Assembly: GCA_028226535.1 (NCBI GenBank)
Contig: JAOJEG010000006.1
Coordinates: forward strand, 1 to 35,221
Source: Candidatus Pelagibacter sp.
Lineage (GTDB): Bacteria; Pseudomonadota; Alphaproteobacteria; Pelagibacterales; Pelagibacteraceae
Direction: 5' to 3'
DNA length: 35,221 nucleotides
Of this stretch, positions 8,236 to 18,495 are shown one piece after another. Made by a program: the position numbers and the translations under genes. Position 1 is the stretch's first letter, and each line of letters starts with the position of its first letter. Under the pieces are notes generated by a model. That model made no database searches, had not been told where the DNA came from, and was given only the letters and a program-made list of their open reading frames with translations.

Positions 8236-9220
8236 GTTTTTATTAGATAAATTAAAGGATAATCGAACTTTTAGAATTTATAAAAAATTTGAAAGTAACT
8301 TGCCTGTTAAAAAAAACTTTGTAGTAGCTGTTTCGGGTGGTCCAGATAGTCTTGCATTATCTTTTTTAGCAAAAATTTATTCAATTAAAAAATCCATAGA
8401 TGTTAAGTATTTTATTGTCGACCATAAGTTGAGAAAAAAATCCACTTTAGAAGCTAAATCTGTTCAAAAAAAATTAAAGAGTTTTTTTATAAAATTAAAT
8501 ATTCTAAATTGGAAGGGTACAAAACCAAAAAAAAATATACAATCGATTGCTAGAGAAAAAAGATACAAGCTATTAACTGATGCTGCAAAAAAATATGGAA
8601 TACAAAATATTCTACTTGGCCATCAGCTAGATGATTTATTTGAAAATTTTTTTATAAGAATTTTAAGAGGTAGTGGTCTAAAGGGATTAATTTCATTAGA
8701 TAAAGAGACATATAAAAATCAGGTGAATTTGATTAGACCTTTAATTGAAGTAGATAAAAAGGATCTGATATATATAAGTAATTGCATTTTTGGATCATAT
8801 ATTAAAGACCCCTCAAATGAAGATGATAATTTTAAAAGAGTAAAAGTAAGAAATTTTTTAAAACAATTAAGTTTAGAGGGTTTAGATAGAAAAAAGTTTT
8901 TTTTAACAATTAAAAATCTAAAATTTGCAAATGAGAATATAGAGTTTTACACTAAAAAAAACTTACAGAACAATGTAGTAATTTTAAGTCGAAAAAATAA
9001 TATTATTCTAAAAGAAAATTTTTTTTCTCAGTCAAATGAAGTGGTATTTAGATCTTTAACTGAGGTAATTAAAATTGTAGGCAAGAGGTATTATGCTGTT
9101 AGAGGAAAAAAAATTGATAAAGTTATCGACTTAATTAACACCAAATCTTCCTTTAAAGTTACTCTAGGAGGCTGTATTATTAAAAAGGTTAATGAAACCG
9201 TAATTTTGTCCAAAGAGTAA
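8195..9220 (+). CDS. tilS: tRNA(Ile)-lysidine synthase TilS
   Basis: TilS modifies C34 of tRNA-Ile(CAU) to lysidine with ATP and lysine, which is essential for reading AUA; that codon is abundant in this AT-rich DNA. The PP-loop S-G-G-P-D-S is at residues 47-52. The second conserved block, L-G-H-Q-x-D-D-L-x-E-N-F-F-I-R-I-L-R-G-S, is near 140-160. The length of 341 aa is normal for alphaproteobacteria. The ATG at 8195 lies inside cpoB; a later TTG at 8210 is possible, and the true start is uncertain by a few codons. The cpoB-tilS-ftsH order is conserved in this class. Confidence 0.9.
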   Translation: MSLKNLNVSKKTHKFLLDKLKDNRTFRIYKKFESNLPVKKNFVVAVSGGPDSLALSFLAKIYSIKKSIDVKYFIVDHKLRKKSTLEAKSVQKKLKSFFIKLNILNWKGTKPKKNIQSIAREKRYKLLTDAAKKYGIQNILLGHQLDDLFENFFIRILRGSGLKGLISLDKETYKNQVNLIRPLIEVDKKDLIYISNCIFGSYIKDPSNEDDNFKRVKVRNFLKQLSLEGLDRKKFFLTIKNLKFANENIEFYTKKNLQNNVVILSRKNNIILKENFFSQSNEVVFRSLTEVIKIVGKRYYAVRGKKIDKVIDLINTKSSFKVTLGGCIIKKVNETVILSKE

Positions 9221-9286
9221 CAAAATTCATTCAATTAATGATATTTTGTCACTTGTTTAACTTACAATAATTATTATCTTAATAGT

Positions 9287-11195
9287 ATGAATTTAAAAAA
9301 TTTAGCGATGTGGGGAATAATTGTTTTCCTAACTATTGGTCTTTATAATATGTTTAAAAAACCCACAATCTAATATTAGAGGTGGTAATCAAATAATTTT
9401 TTCAGAATTTTTAACCTCTGTTGAAAACGGAGAAGTTTTAAAAGTTGAAATCCAAGGAAATAATATAAAAGGTGTATTTTCAAATGGTAATCCATTTTCA
9501 ACTTACTCTCCTAATGATCCGAATTTAATTGAAAAATTATCAAACAAAGGAGTGAGTATTTCTGCTTCACCTCTTGAAGAAAAAATGCCTTCATTGTTTG
9601 GAGTTCTTTTATCTTGGTTCCCAATGTTACTATTAATAGCTGTTTGGATTTTCTTTATGAGACAAATGCAAGGTGGCAAAGGTGGAGCTATGGGGTTTGG
9701 AAAATCTAAAGCTAAAATGATGAATGAGCTAAAAGGAAAAGTTACATTTAATGATGTGGCAGGTGTTGAAGAAGCAAAAGAAGAAGTCGAAGAGATCGTA
9801 GAATTTTTGAAAGATCCAAAAAAGTTCAGTAGGCTAGGTGGAAAAATACCCCGAGGAGCATTATTGGTTGGGCCTCCTGGAACTGGTAAAACACTATTGG
9901 CCAGAGCAATTGCTGGAGAAGCAGATGTTCCATTTTTTACTATTTCAGGTTCTGATTTTGTTGAAATGTTTGTTGGAGTTGGTGCTTCAAGAGTTAGAGA
10001 TATGTTTGAACAAGGTAAAAAAAATTCGCCATGTATAATTTTTATAGATGAAATAGATGCAGTTGGTCGTAGCAGAGGAGCAGGTTTAGGTGGAGGAAAT
10101 GATGAAAGAGAGCAAACTTTAAATCAGTTATTAGTTGAAATGGATGGGTTTGATACTAACGAAGGTGTTATTATTATTGCGGCTACCAACAGACCAGATG
10201 TGCTTGATCCAGCTTTATTAAGACCAGGTAGATTTGATAGACAAGTAGTTGTTTCAAATCCTGATATAATAGGAAGAGAAAAAATTTTAAAAGTTCATGT
10301 AAAAAAAATTAAAATGGCACCAGATGTTAATTTAAGAACTATTGCAAGAGGTACCCCAGGTTTTTCAGGTGCTGACTTAGCCAATCTAGTTAACGAGTCG
10401 GCTTTATTGGCTGCAAGAAAAAATAAGAGAATTGTGACTTTAATTGAATTTGAAGAAGCTAAAGACAAAGTAATGATGGGATCTGAAAGACGATCAATGG
10501 TGATGACAGAGGATGAAAAGAAATTAACAGCATACCATGAAGGAGGTCATGCTTTAGTCTCATTCAATATGCCAAGTTATGACCCAATACATAAAGCAAC
10601 AATTATTCCAAGAGGGAGAGCTTTGGGTATGGTGATGAATTTACCTGAAAGAGATAAGCATGGATATTCAATAAAATACTTAAAAGCTAGAATGGCAGTG
10701 TGTTTTGGCGGTAGAGTTGCAGAAGAATTAATATTTGGGAAAGACAATATTTCCACTGGAGCAGGAGGTGGTAGCGGATCAGATATTAATCAAGCAACAC
10801 AACTTGCTAGAGCCATGGTTACAAAATATGGAATGAGTGAAGAAATGGGACCAATTGAATATGGTGAAAACCAAGAAGAAGTATTTTTAGGAAGATCTGT
10901 TACACAAACACAATCCGTTTCAGAGGAAGTAGCTCAAAAAATAGATAAAGAAATTAGAAAGCTGGTTGATGAGGGCTATAATCAGGCTACAAAAATATTA
11001 ACTGAAAAAATTGATGACCTGCATAAAATTGCTAAAGCTCTAATTACTTATGAGACTTTAACAGGTGAAGAAATAGAGAATATAATTAACAAAAATGTAT
11101 ACCCAAAAGATAAGGTAGTCGAAAAACCTGAAGAAAATGACGATCAAAGCTCTGCCTTAGGTGCCATGGGTTTAAAACCAAAAATAGTTCATTAA
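9287..11195 (+). CDS. ftsH: ATP-dependent zinc metalloprotease FtsH, interrupted by an apparent +1 frameshift
   Basis: FtsH is a membrane AAA+ protease that degrades misfolded membrane proteins and sigma-32. The long open frame (from about 9336) has its second TM helix near residues 87-107, Walker A G-P-P-G-T-G-K-T at 179-186, [10 protein letters not shown], the S-R-H region R-P-G-R-F-D-R, and the zinc motif H-E-G-G-H at 401-405. Its ORF start is an odd TTG that gives almost none of the first TM helix. That helix is encoded in another frame from an ATG at 9287 and stops at 9373. Removing one A from the A6 tract at 9356-9361 joins both into a normal 635 aa protein. The break is therefore one extra base: real, rescued by slippage, or a sequence error. 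Confidence 0.9.
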
Positions 11196-11203
11196 CAAAT
11201 CAA

Positions 11204-12256
11204 ATGAGAAGATATTACACTAGGGTGTGTAATTTCTACTATGGAAAAGAGTCAAGATTACTGGTTAATAGCAATAAGGCGATTCCTCTTAATGGTAATA
11301 AAAATATTTCATTTGATCACATTGAAATAATATCAAGAACTTCAAAAAAAAAAATTTCTATAAATAAAATTAATGGTCTCACAAAATCATTAAAAGAAAT
11401 AATCAAACTAGATTTAAAAAAAATAAGATCAAAAAAAAAAAATTTTTCAAATTTAAATTTTTTACAAATTCCAAATATAATGGGAGTGTTGAATCTCACT
11501 CCAGATAGTTTTTCTGATGGAGGAAATTTTAATACAAGTAAAAAAGGTCTAAAACATGCTTTGGAGATGTTTAATTCAGGAGCAAATATTATCGATATAG
11601 GTGGGGAGTCTACTCGTCCGGGATCAAAATCAGTAGATAATAAAATAGAATGGAAAAGAATAAAAAAAACTATTCAATTGATTGCAAAAAAAGCTCCAAT
11701 TTCATTAGACACTAGAAAATCTGAAATTATGAAAAAAGGAATTAAGTATGGAGTAAAAATTATTAATGATGTTTCTGGACTAGAATATGACACTGAAACT
11801 ATAAATGTTTTAAAAAAACACAAGATACCATTTGTTATACATCATTCACAAGGAACACCTGAGAACATGCAGAATAAACCCAGGTATAAAAATGAATTAT
11901 TAGATATTTATGATTTTTTTGAACAGAGGATTAGCTATTTAAAAAAAATTGGTATTAAACACAATAATATTATCATTGATCCAGGTATAGGTTTTGGAAA
12001 AATTTTGAAACATAATATCAGTCTTATCAGCAATGTTTCTATTTTTCATTCACTAGGTTTTCCTATACTTGTTGGAAATTCGAGAAAGAGGTTTATTAGA
12101 GAAATAGCAGGAAAGAATGACAGCAAAGATAGAGTTGGAGGAACAGTAGCATCTTCAATTTATCTAATGATGCAAGGTATACAAATTTTAAGAATTCACG
12201 ATGTAAATGAACTACTTCAAGGTATAAAAGTTTTTAAAGAAATTGTAAAAAAGTAA
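11204..12256 (+). CDS. folP: dihydropteroate synthase
   Basis: The enzyme condenses 6-hydroxymethyl-dihydropterin pyrophosphate with p-aminobenzoate in folate synthesis. The signature M-G-V-L-N-L-T-P-D-S-F-S-D-G-G is at residues 93-107, followed by G-G-E-S-T-R-P-G-S near 129-137 and the late D-P-G-I-G-F-G-K block. About 90 residues precede the TIM barrel. A similar N-terminal extension is, from memory, common in alphaproteobacterial DHPS, so I keep the ATG at 11204. The extension contains an A12 tract (11431-11442) that stays in frame, which matters when judging the frameshifts in ftsH and purA. The stop shares a base with the glmM start. Confidence 0.92.
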   Translation: MRRYYTRVCNFYYGKESRLLVNSNKAIPLNGNKNISFDHIEIISRTSKKKISINKINGLTKSLKEIIKLDLKKIRSKKKNFSNLNFLQIPNIMGVLNLTPDSFSDGGNFNTSKKGLKHALEMFNSGANIIDIGGESTRPGSKSVDNKIEWKRIKKTIQLIAKKAPISLDTRKSEIMKKGIKYGVKIINDVSGLEYDTETINVLKKHKIPFVIHHSQGTPENMQNKPRYKNELLDIYDFFEQRISYLKKIGIKHNNIIIDPGIGFGKILKHNISLISNVSIFHSLGFPILVGNSRKRFIREIAGKNDSKDRVGGTVASSIYLMMQGIQILRIHDVNELLQGIKVFKEIVKK

Positions 12257-13587
12257 TGACAAAAAAATATTTTGGAACTGATGGAATAAGAGGTGCAATC
12301 AATAGCAAACATATTAATGGAGATATGTTTTTTAAGTTTGGATTAGCATCAGGAACATATTTTAGATCTCAAAAAAAAAGAAAACAAACAGCAATTATTG
12401 CAAAAGATACCAGATTATCTGGCTACACACTTGAGCCTGCACTTGTTTCAGGATTAGCTTCAGCTGGAATGCATGTTTATACATTTGGTCCTATGCCTAC
12501 AAATGGTTTAGCAATGCTTACTAAAACAATGAAAGCCAACATGGGCATTATGATAACTGCTTCTCATAATCCTCATAATGACAATGGTTTAAAATTATTT
12601 GGTCCAGATGGAATGAAGTTATCAGACAAAATCGAAAAAAAAATTGAAAAATTAATTGATAAAAAAATTTCCAAAAATCTTTCTAGTCCTGAAAAACTAG
12701 GTAGAGTAAAAAGATTAGAGAATGGTACAAAAGAATATCTAAAAATATTAAAAAAAAATTTTCCTAAAGAATTTAATTTAAGAGGATTAAGAATAGTAAT
12801 CGATTGTGCAAATGGTGCAGGTTATAAAGCTGGACCAGAGCTACTAAAGTCTTTAGGAGCAAAAGTGTTTACTATTGGTGTAAATCCGAATGGAATAAAT
12901 ATTAATAAAAACTGTGGTTCGACATATCCAAATAAAATTAAACATGTAGTAAAAAAATATAAAGCTCATCTTGGTATTTCTCTAGATGGTGATGCCGATA
13001 GAATTATTATGAGTGATGAAGTTGGAAATATAATTGATGGAGATCAAATAATTGCTGCTATAGCCTCTAGATGGAAAAATAAAAAGATGCTAAAGGGTGG
13101 AGTTATAGGAACTTTGATGTCCAATTATGGTTTAGAAAAATTTTTTGAGGCAAATAATATTAAATTTATTAGGGCAAATGTTGGAGATAGATATGTAAAA
13201 GAACAAATGCAAAAAAATAATTTTAATTTAGGTGGTGAGCAATCTGGACATATTATTTTAGGTAAATTTGCAACAACAGGAGACGGGCTGTTAGTGGCAT
13301 TAGAAGTTTTGTTTGCAATAAGAAAAGGGAACAAAGCTAGTTCTTTCTTTAATAAGTTTAAAAAAACTCCTCAAATTTTAGAGAATGTCTTAGTCAAAGA
13401 TAAATCAATAATTAATAATTCTGAATTAAAAAAATCTATTAAAAGAGCAGAAAATTTAATGAATGGTCATGGAAGAATACTAGTAAGAGCATCAGGTACT
13501 GAGTCAAAAATACGAGTTATGGGTGAAAGTGAAAACAAAAAACTTTTAGAGAAGTGTTTAAATATTATTTTAACTAAATTAAAGTGA
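12256..13587 (+). CDS. glmM: phosphoglucosamine mutase GlmM
   Basis: GlmM converts glucosamine-6-phosphate to glucosamine-1-phosphate for UDP-GlcNAc, peptidoglycan and LPS synthesis. The four alpha-D-phosphohexomutase signatures are present: the phosphoserine loop T-A-S-H-N-P-H-N-D-N-G with S103, the metal loop D-G-D-A-D-R near 244-249, the sugar-binding G-G-E-Q-S-G-H near 328-334, and the phosphate-binding R-A-S-G-T-E-S-K near 411-418. The length of 443 aa is normal. It is linked by 1-base and 4-base overlaps to folP and thiD; the ftsH-folP-glmM cluster is ancestral in proteobacteria. Confidence 0.95.
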   Translation: MTKKYFGTDGIRGAINSKHINGDMFFKFGLASGTYFRSQKKRKQTAIIAKDTRLSGYTLEPALVSGLASAGMHVYTFGPMPTNGLAMLTKTMKANMGIMITASHNPHNDNGLKLFGPDGMKLSDKIEKKIEKLIDKKISKNLSSPEKLGRVKRLENGTKEYLKILKKNFPKEFNLRGLRIVIDCANGAGYKAGPELLKSLGAKVFTIGVNPNGININKNCGSTYPNKIKHVVKKYKAHLGISLDGDADRIIMSDEVGNIIDGDQIIAAIASRWKNKKMLKGGVIGTLMSNYGLEKFFEANNIKFIRANVGDRYVKEQMQKNNFNLGGEQSGHIILGKFATTGDGLLVALEVLFAIRKGNKASSFFNKFKKTPQILENVLVKDKSIINNSELKKSIKRAENLMNGHGRILVRASGTESKIRVMGESENKKLLEKCLNIILTKLK

Positions 13588-14396
13588 AACCTAATTCTAA
13601 AGTATTAATCATTGCAGGATCTGATTCATCGGGTGGAGCTGGAATTCAAGCTGATATTAAGACAATTACTGCTCTTGGATCTTATGCGATGACTGCAATA
13701 ACGGCTATCACTGCACAAAATACAACAGGAGTTAAGTCAATTGTTCCAATTCCACCAAAAGAAATTTTAAATCAGATTTTATTTACAGCTAAAGATATTA
13801 AGCCTGACGCAATTAAAATTGGGATGTTACATTCAACTAAAGTAATTGAGGCGGTTATCAATTCTCTTAAAAATATTAAAGTAAATAATATAGTTCTTGA
13901 TCCGGTAATGGTTGCAAAAGGTGGAGCAAAATTAATAGATAATAAGGCTATTAAGTTATTAAAAAAAAAATTGATAATGAGAGCGTCATTAATCACTCCA
14001 AATATTCCTGAAGCTGAAATATTAACCAATACGATTATCACATGTAAAGAGGATATGATCTTTGCAGCTTACAAATTAATTGAAATTGGGGCAAATAATG
14101 TATTAATTAAAGGAGGACACCTTGCCTCAAACAATGTCCAAGATATATTTGTCTCAAAATCTGATATTAAAATTTTTAATAGTAAAAGATATAATACTAA
14201 AAATACCCATGGAACAGGTTGCACTTTATCTAGTGCAATTACTACTTTTCTATCATGTGGAAAACCTATAAAGAAATCTTGTGAGCTTGGGATTAAATAT
14301 GTAAGTTCGGGCATTAAAACTAATCCTAAATATGGTAAAGGTCATGGCCCAATTAATCATCTTCATACAATTAATATAGAAAGAAAATTCAGGTAA
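13584..14396 (+). CDS. thiD: hydroxymethylpyrimidine / phosphomethylpyrimidine kinase ThiD
   Basis: ThiD phosphorylates HMP and HMP-phosphate to HMP-PP for thiamine synthesis. The N-terminal substrate loop [13 protein letters not shown] is at residues 12-24, and the C-terminal anion hole [11 protein letters not shown] near 208-218. The length of 270 aa is normal. The start is a GTG at 13584 overlapping the glmM stop, with no riboswitch upstream. Cultured Pelagibacter is known to lack thiC and to require exogenous HMP, so in this lineage ThiD would act in salvage; thiC itself cannot be checked from this window. Confidence 0.93.
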   Translation: MKPNSKVLIIAGSDSSGGAGIQADIKTITALGSYAMTAITAITAQNTTGVKSIVPIPPKEILNQILFTAKDIKPDAIKIGMLHSTKVIEAVINSLKNIKVNNIVLDPVMVAKGGAKLIDNKAIKLLKKKLIMRASLITPNIPEAEILTNTIITCKEDMIFAAYKLIEIGANNVLIKGGHLASNNVQDIFVSKSDIKIFNSKRYNTKNTHGTGCTLSSAITTFLSCGKPIKKSCELGIKYVSSGIKTNPKYGKGHGPINHLHTINIERKFR

Positions 14397-15689
14397 TGAA
14401 AAATATAGTTGTAGTTGGATCTCAGTGGGGAGATGAAGGCAAAGGCAAAATTGTAGACTGGCTTTCAGAACAAGCAGACGTGGTAATCAGATTTCAAGGA
14501 GGTCATAATGCAGGTCACACATTAGTAATTGATGGCGTGACTTATAAATTAAGACTATTGCCATCTGGAATTGTAAGAAAAAATAAAATTTCAATTATTG
14601 GAAATGGAGTTGTAGTTGACCCATGGGCACTAATAGAGGAGATTGAAGAAATAAAATCAAAAGGTGTGGATGTAAGCATCAATAATTTTATTATTTCTGA
14701 GGCAGCAAACTTAATTTTACCGTTTCATAGAGAGATGGATGAAATTAGAGAAGATGCTGCAGGTAAAGGTAAAATTGGAACAACTAGAAGAGGTATTGGC
14801 CCAGCATATGAGGACAAAGTGGGAAGAAGGTCTATTCGGGTAATGGATCTAAGGTCAGAAAAAAACTTAGAACAAAGATTAGAGTCAGTATTAGTTCACC
14901 ATAATGCGATTAGAAAAGGTCTTGGAAAAAAAATTTTTGAAAAAGAACAGTTAAAATCAGACTTATTAAAAATTGCACCTCAAATATTAAAGTTTTCTCA
15001 GCCAGTTTGGTTAAAGATAGACGAGTTTAAAAAACAAAAAAAGAAAATTTTGTTCGAAGGTGCTCAAGGAATATTATTAGATGTGGATCATGGCACTTAT
15101 CCATATGTAACATCTTCTAACACCGTTGCATCAAGTGCTGCAACAGGTACAGGATGTGGTCCAAATTCAATTAATTATGTTTTGGGAATTACAAAAGCTT
15201 ACACAACTAGAGTTGGAGAAGGTCCTTTTCCAACTGAATTGACTGATGATGTGGGAGAATTATTAGGTACACGTGGAAAAGAGTTTGGCACTGTGACTAG
15301 TAGAAAAAGAAGATGTGGTTGGTTTGATGGTGTATTGGTAAGACAAACAATAAAAATTTCAGGTATAGATGGTATTGCACTTACTAAACTTGATGTTCTT
15401 GATGAGCTAGATGAAATTAAGATGTGTGTTGAATATGAACTTGATGGAAAAAAAATTGATTATTTGCCTGCTGCTGTTGAGGATCAATTAAAAATAAAGC
15501 CTGTCTATAAAATATTTCCTGGATGGAAAACATCTACTAATGGTATTAAAGATATGGATCATTTACCTGAAAATGCAAAAAAAATATATTTATGCAGTAG
15601 AAGAGTTTATAGGAGCTAAAGTTTCGAGCGTGTCAACTAGCCCCGAAAGAGATGATACTATTTTAGTTGAAAATCCCTTTGATATTTAG
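14396..15689 (+). CDS. purA: adenylosuccinate synthetase PurA, with an apparent frameshift near the 3' end
   Basis: PurA makes adenylosuccinate from IMP, aspartate and GTP, the first committed step to AMP. The GTP loop [11 protein letters not shown] is at residues 8-18 and the catalytic G-G-H-N-A-G-H-T near 35-42. The open frame stops at 15619 after 407 aa with a non-homologous tail. The expected C-terminus ([10 protein letters not shown] then [10 protein letters not shown] and a final N-P-F-D-I) continues in another frame to a TAG at 15687-15689. One extra A in the A8 tract at 15577-15584 explains this; without it PurA would be a normal 430 aa. The lost tail includes residues that bind the guanine base in E. 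coli PurA, so the 407 aa form should be impaired. Confidence 0.9.
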
Positions 15690-16579
15690 TTTACTGGCAG
15701 CAGGTTTTTAGATTTTGCCATTAGCAACATTTGCTTTTGTAATTTTTCAAATGCTTTATTTTCTATTTGTCTTACTCTTTCTCTACTAATCTTATGTTTT
15801 TTGCTTAAATCTTCTAAAGTTGTTGGATTATCATTTAGCCTTCTGGAGTATAAAATTTCTTTTTCTCTTTCATTTAAGACCTTGATTGAATTTTTTAATA
15901 AATCTTTTCTTTGCTCCATTTCTTCTTGATGGGCAAACTTTAAATCATGATCTAGTTCTTTATCAACTAACCAATCTTGCCATTCATCACCATCTTCACC
16001 TACTTGAGCATTTAATGAAAACTCTTTACCAGAAAGTCTTCTATTCATTGAAACAACTTCATCTTTACTTACATCTAATTTATTAGCTATTTCATTTACA
16101 TGTTCGTCTCTTAAATCACCTTCACTTTGAGGAGCGATTTGATTTTTTATTTTTTTAAGATTAAAGAATAATTTCTTTTGAGCTGTAGTAGTACCTATTT
16201 TAACTAAGCTCCAAGATCTTAATATATATTCTTGAATAGATGCTTTGATCCACCACATAGCATATGTTGCTAATCTAAAACCTTTTTCAGGTTCAAATTT
16301 TTTGACTGCTTGCATGAGACCAACATTACCCTCAGAAATCATTTCATTCACAGGAAGTCCATATCCTTTGTAGCCCATTGCAATTTTAGCAACTAGTCTC
16401 AAATGACTTGTTACTAATTTTTCAGCTGCTTTTATATTTCCTGTAGTTTTCCAATTTTTAGCTAACATGTATTCTTCTTCCGCAGCTAACATTGGAAACT
16501 TTTTTATTTGCTCTAAATACGCAGAGAGACCTCCCTCATTTGAAAGAGCTGGTACATTGCTATTAAAAGTTGTGTTCAT
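15686..16579 (-). CDS. rpoH: RNA polymerase heat-shock sigma factor (sigma-32, RpoH)
   Basis: A sigma-70 family factor directing heat-shock transcription. It lacks sigma region 1.1 and is 297 aa, as expected for RpoH. Region 2 is clear ([13 protein letters not shown] near 57-69, then the [15 protein letters not shown] block near 106-120). The RpoH box [10 protein letters not shown] follows at about 134-143. Region 4 ends with the helix-turn-helix [11 protein letters not shown]. It lies 41 bases downstream of rluD on the same strand. Its stop overlaps the true (frame-corrected) end of purA by 4 bases tail to tail. FtsH elsewhere in this window is the protease known to degrade RpoH. Confidence 0.94.
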   Translation of the reverse strand: MNTTFNSNVPALSNEGGLSAYLEQIKKFPMLAAEEEYMLAKNWKTTGNIKAAEKLVTSHLRLVAKIAMGYKGYGLPVNEMISEGNVGLMQAVKKFEPEKGFRLATYAMWWIKASIQEYILRSWSLVKIGTTTAQKKLFFNLKKIKNQIAPQSEGDLRDEHVNEIANKLDVSKDEVVSMNRRLSGKEFSLNAQVGEDGDEWQDWLVDKELDHDLKFAHQEEMEQRKDLLKNSIKVLNEREKEILYSRRLNDNPTTLEDLSKKHKISRERVRQIENKAFEKLQKQMLLMAKSKNLLPVN

Positions 16580-16620
16580 GGCTGTATTTATTTAATTAAC
16601 TATTTTAAATTTTCAATGAT

Positions 16621-17601
16621 TTATTCGCTAGTATTTCTAAGCATTTTTAATAAATTATTTAGTTCTTGTGGCAAAATTGAGGAAAAAATCATTTCCTCAT
16701 TAGTTGTGGGATGAATAAACCCTAGAGTTTTTGCATGCAAAAATTGTCTATCTAATTTTGAAATAGAGCTTTCTATTCCCATATCAATATTTTTTAACTT
16801 TTTATATTTCTTTTTATATTTATCATCTCCAACAATACTATTTCCCAGATAAGTCATATGGACACGAATTTGATGAGTTCTTCCAGTTTCTAATTTACAC
16901 TCAACTAAACTTAATGTTGGAGTTTTATCGTTTTCAAAAATTTCAATCGTTTTATAATTTGTAATTGCTTGCTTACCTTTTGATCGACTAACTTCCATTA
17001 ATTGTCTGTTCTTTGAGCTTCGAGTTATAAAAGTGTCAATTCTACCAGATGAAGGTCTTAGTTTTCCCCAAATTAAAAGTTGATAAACTCTTGTGATTGT
17101 ATGATCACTAAATTGTTTTGATAAGTTTTCATGCGTTTCATTATTTTTTGCAATGACAACTAAACCTGAAGTATTCTTATCAATTCTATGGACAATCCCT
17201 GGTCTAAGTTCATCTCCAATAGTTGAAAGTGAGTTTTTATCATAATGCATTAAAGCATTAACAATTGTTTTGTCGTAGTTTCCAGCACCTGGGTGCATAA
17301 TAATTCCAGCTGGTTTGTTAATTACTAAGAGGTCATTATCTTCATGAACTATATCTAGTTTAAAATCATAGGGTTTTAGAGAAGCTTCTTGAGGTTCTGG
17401 GATATTGAGACTTAATTTGTCACCAGTTAAAACTTTTTTTGAAGGACTTTTAATAATTTCGTCATTCAATTTTAGTTTTTCTTTAAGAATTAAATTTTTA
17501 ATTCTAGTTCGGCTAATCAGCTCTTCTCTTTTATTAATTAAAACATCAACTCTTAGATTGTTTTCATTTTCTTCAACTATAAAATTAATGTTTTTTTCCA
17601 T
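16621..17601 (-). CDS. rluD: 23S rRNA pseudouridine synthase of the RluD family
   Basis: An RluA/RluD-type pseudouridine synthase, probably acting on helix 69 of 23S rRNA. An S4-like RNA-binding domain covers about residues 1-75. The catalytic aspartate is D141 in the motif H-R-I-D-K-N-T-S-G-L, and the conserved G-R-T-H-Q-I-R-V-H-M-T-Y-L-G block lies near 242-255. The length of 326 aa suits RluD rather than the shorter RluA or RluC forms, but site specificity cannot be settled from sequence. It is divergent from the tRNA-Arg gene, with only 23 bases between them. Confidence 0.88.
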   Translation of the reverse strand: MEKNINFIVEENENNLRVDVLINKREELISRTRIKNLILKEKLKLNDEIIKSPSKKVLTGDKLSLNIPEPQEASLKPYDFKLDIVHEDNDLLVINKPAGIIMHPGAGNYDKTIVNALMHYDKNSLSTIGDELRPGIVHRIDKNTSGLVVIAKNNETHENLSKQFSDHTITRVYQLLIWGKLRPSSGRIDTFITRSSKNRQLMEVSRSKGKQAITNYKTIEIFENDKTPTLSLVECKLETGRTHQIRVHMTYLGNSIVGDDKYKKKYKKLKNIDMGIESSISKLDRQFLHAKTLGFIHPTTNEEMIFSSILPQELNNLLKMLRNTSE

Positions 17602-17624
17602 AAAATGTAATATTAATACTATAC

Positions 17625-17701
17625 GCGCTTGTAGCTCAACTGGATAGAGCGCCTGACTTCGGATCAGGAGGTTCTGGGTTCGACTCCTAGCAGGCGCGCC
17701 A
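17625..17701 (+). tRNA. tRNA-Arg, anticodon UCG
   Basis: A full cloverleaf of 77 bases with encoded CCA. The acceptor stem pairs GCGCTTG with CAGGCGC (one G-U), the discriminator is G, and CCA is at 17699-17701. The D stem is GCTC/GAGC. The anticodon stem CCTGA/TCAGG encloses the loop CTTCGGA, giving anticodon UCG. The T stem CTGGG/CCTAG holds the loop TTCGACT. It reads CGA and possibly other CGN codons. The 3' end is 2 bases from the stop codon of the opposite-strand permease gene, so no terminator can lie between them. Confidence 0.96.
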
Positions 17702-17703
17702 AT

Positions 17704-18495
17704 TTATTCGCCTATATTTATTAAAGTTCCTTTCTCTCTAGCTTTATCAAAAGAGTAGTAAAATACTGATACTGCAGCAATTAGAAAAGCACAGTTTAAA
17801 TAAAGAGCCTGAATGATATTCTCATAATCAACAGATTGATTAACCAAGATATTTCTTGTTTCTTCAAAAATATAAACCAATGGAAGAGCATAAGCTATCG
17901 ATTGAAAAATCCCTGGTAAAGTTTCAACTGGGTAATAAATACATCCAAACGGCGCCAGTAAGAACATAGTTGACCACGCAATATTTTCGAAAGATGGACC
18001 AAATCTCAGCAATCCTGCAGAAACAAATAAACCCAATGTAATTCCAAAAACATATAAACTTAAAAAAAGAAACGCTAGAGGTATGCCTAAATCTAATAAA
18101 GAAATTCCAAACAGAGGAGAGGTTAATAATATTGCTGGAACCAAACCAATTAAAGCTCTAATTAAAGCAGTAAAAACAAGTGATACAATAATTTCACTAA
18201 TTTTCATTGGAGCAATAAATAAGTTGGTGAAATTTCTACTCCAAATTTCCTCTAAAAATAACATATTAAATCCAATGCTAGTTCTAAATAAGAAATCGTA
18301 CAGAATTGCACAAGAAAGTATTACGCCAACAGCTCCATTATAATAGGTGCTATGGTCAGCAAAAAAATTTGAAATAAAGCCCCATAATGTAATTTGAATA
18401 GATGGCCAATAGATCAAATCTAAAATTCTAGGAAATGATCTTGTAATTAGATAAAAGTGTCTTAAAAAAAGACCATATATTCTAGTTAAATTCAT
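17704..18495 (-). CDS. ABC-2 type transporter permease
   Basis: An integral membrane subunit of an ABC-2 exporter. About six hydrophobic segments are visible (near residues 28-45, 55-75, 105-130, 138-162, 172-195 and 230-250). The ABC-2 feature E-E-I-W-S-R-N-F-T-N-L-F-I-A-P between segments 2 and 3 is typical. The length of 263 aa is normal. Its start overlaps the end of the ATPase gene by 14 bases, so the two are a translationally coupled pair. Substrate cannot be predicted; related systems export polysaccharides, lipids or drugs. Confidence 0.88.
   Translation of the reverse strand: MNLTRIYGLFLRHFYLITRSFPRILDLIYWPSIQITLWGFISNFFADHSTYYNGAVGVILSCAILYDFLFRTSIGFNMLFLEEIWSRNFTNLFIAPMKISEIIVSLVFTALIRALIGLVPAILLTSPLFGISLLDLGIPLAFLFLSLYVFGITLGLFVSAGLLRFGPSFENIAWSTMFLLAPFGCIYYPVETLPGIFQSIAYALPLVYIFEETRNILVNQSVDYENIIQALYLNCAFLIAAVSVFYYSFDKAREKGTLINIGE

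Noticed and set aside
9221..9286. Heat-shock type promoter upstream of ftsH
   Set aside because: TTG-containing -35-like boxes are present but no convincing RpoH -10 element follows at proper spacing.
11431..11442. Frameshift suspected at the A12 tract in folP
   Set aside because: The frame reads continuously through it, and the upstream residues resemble the N-terminal extension of alphaproteobacterial DHPS, so no break is needed.
13560..13600. Thiamine riboswitch before thiD
   Set aside because: thiD overlaps the glmM stop, leaving no leader for a structured RNA.
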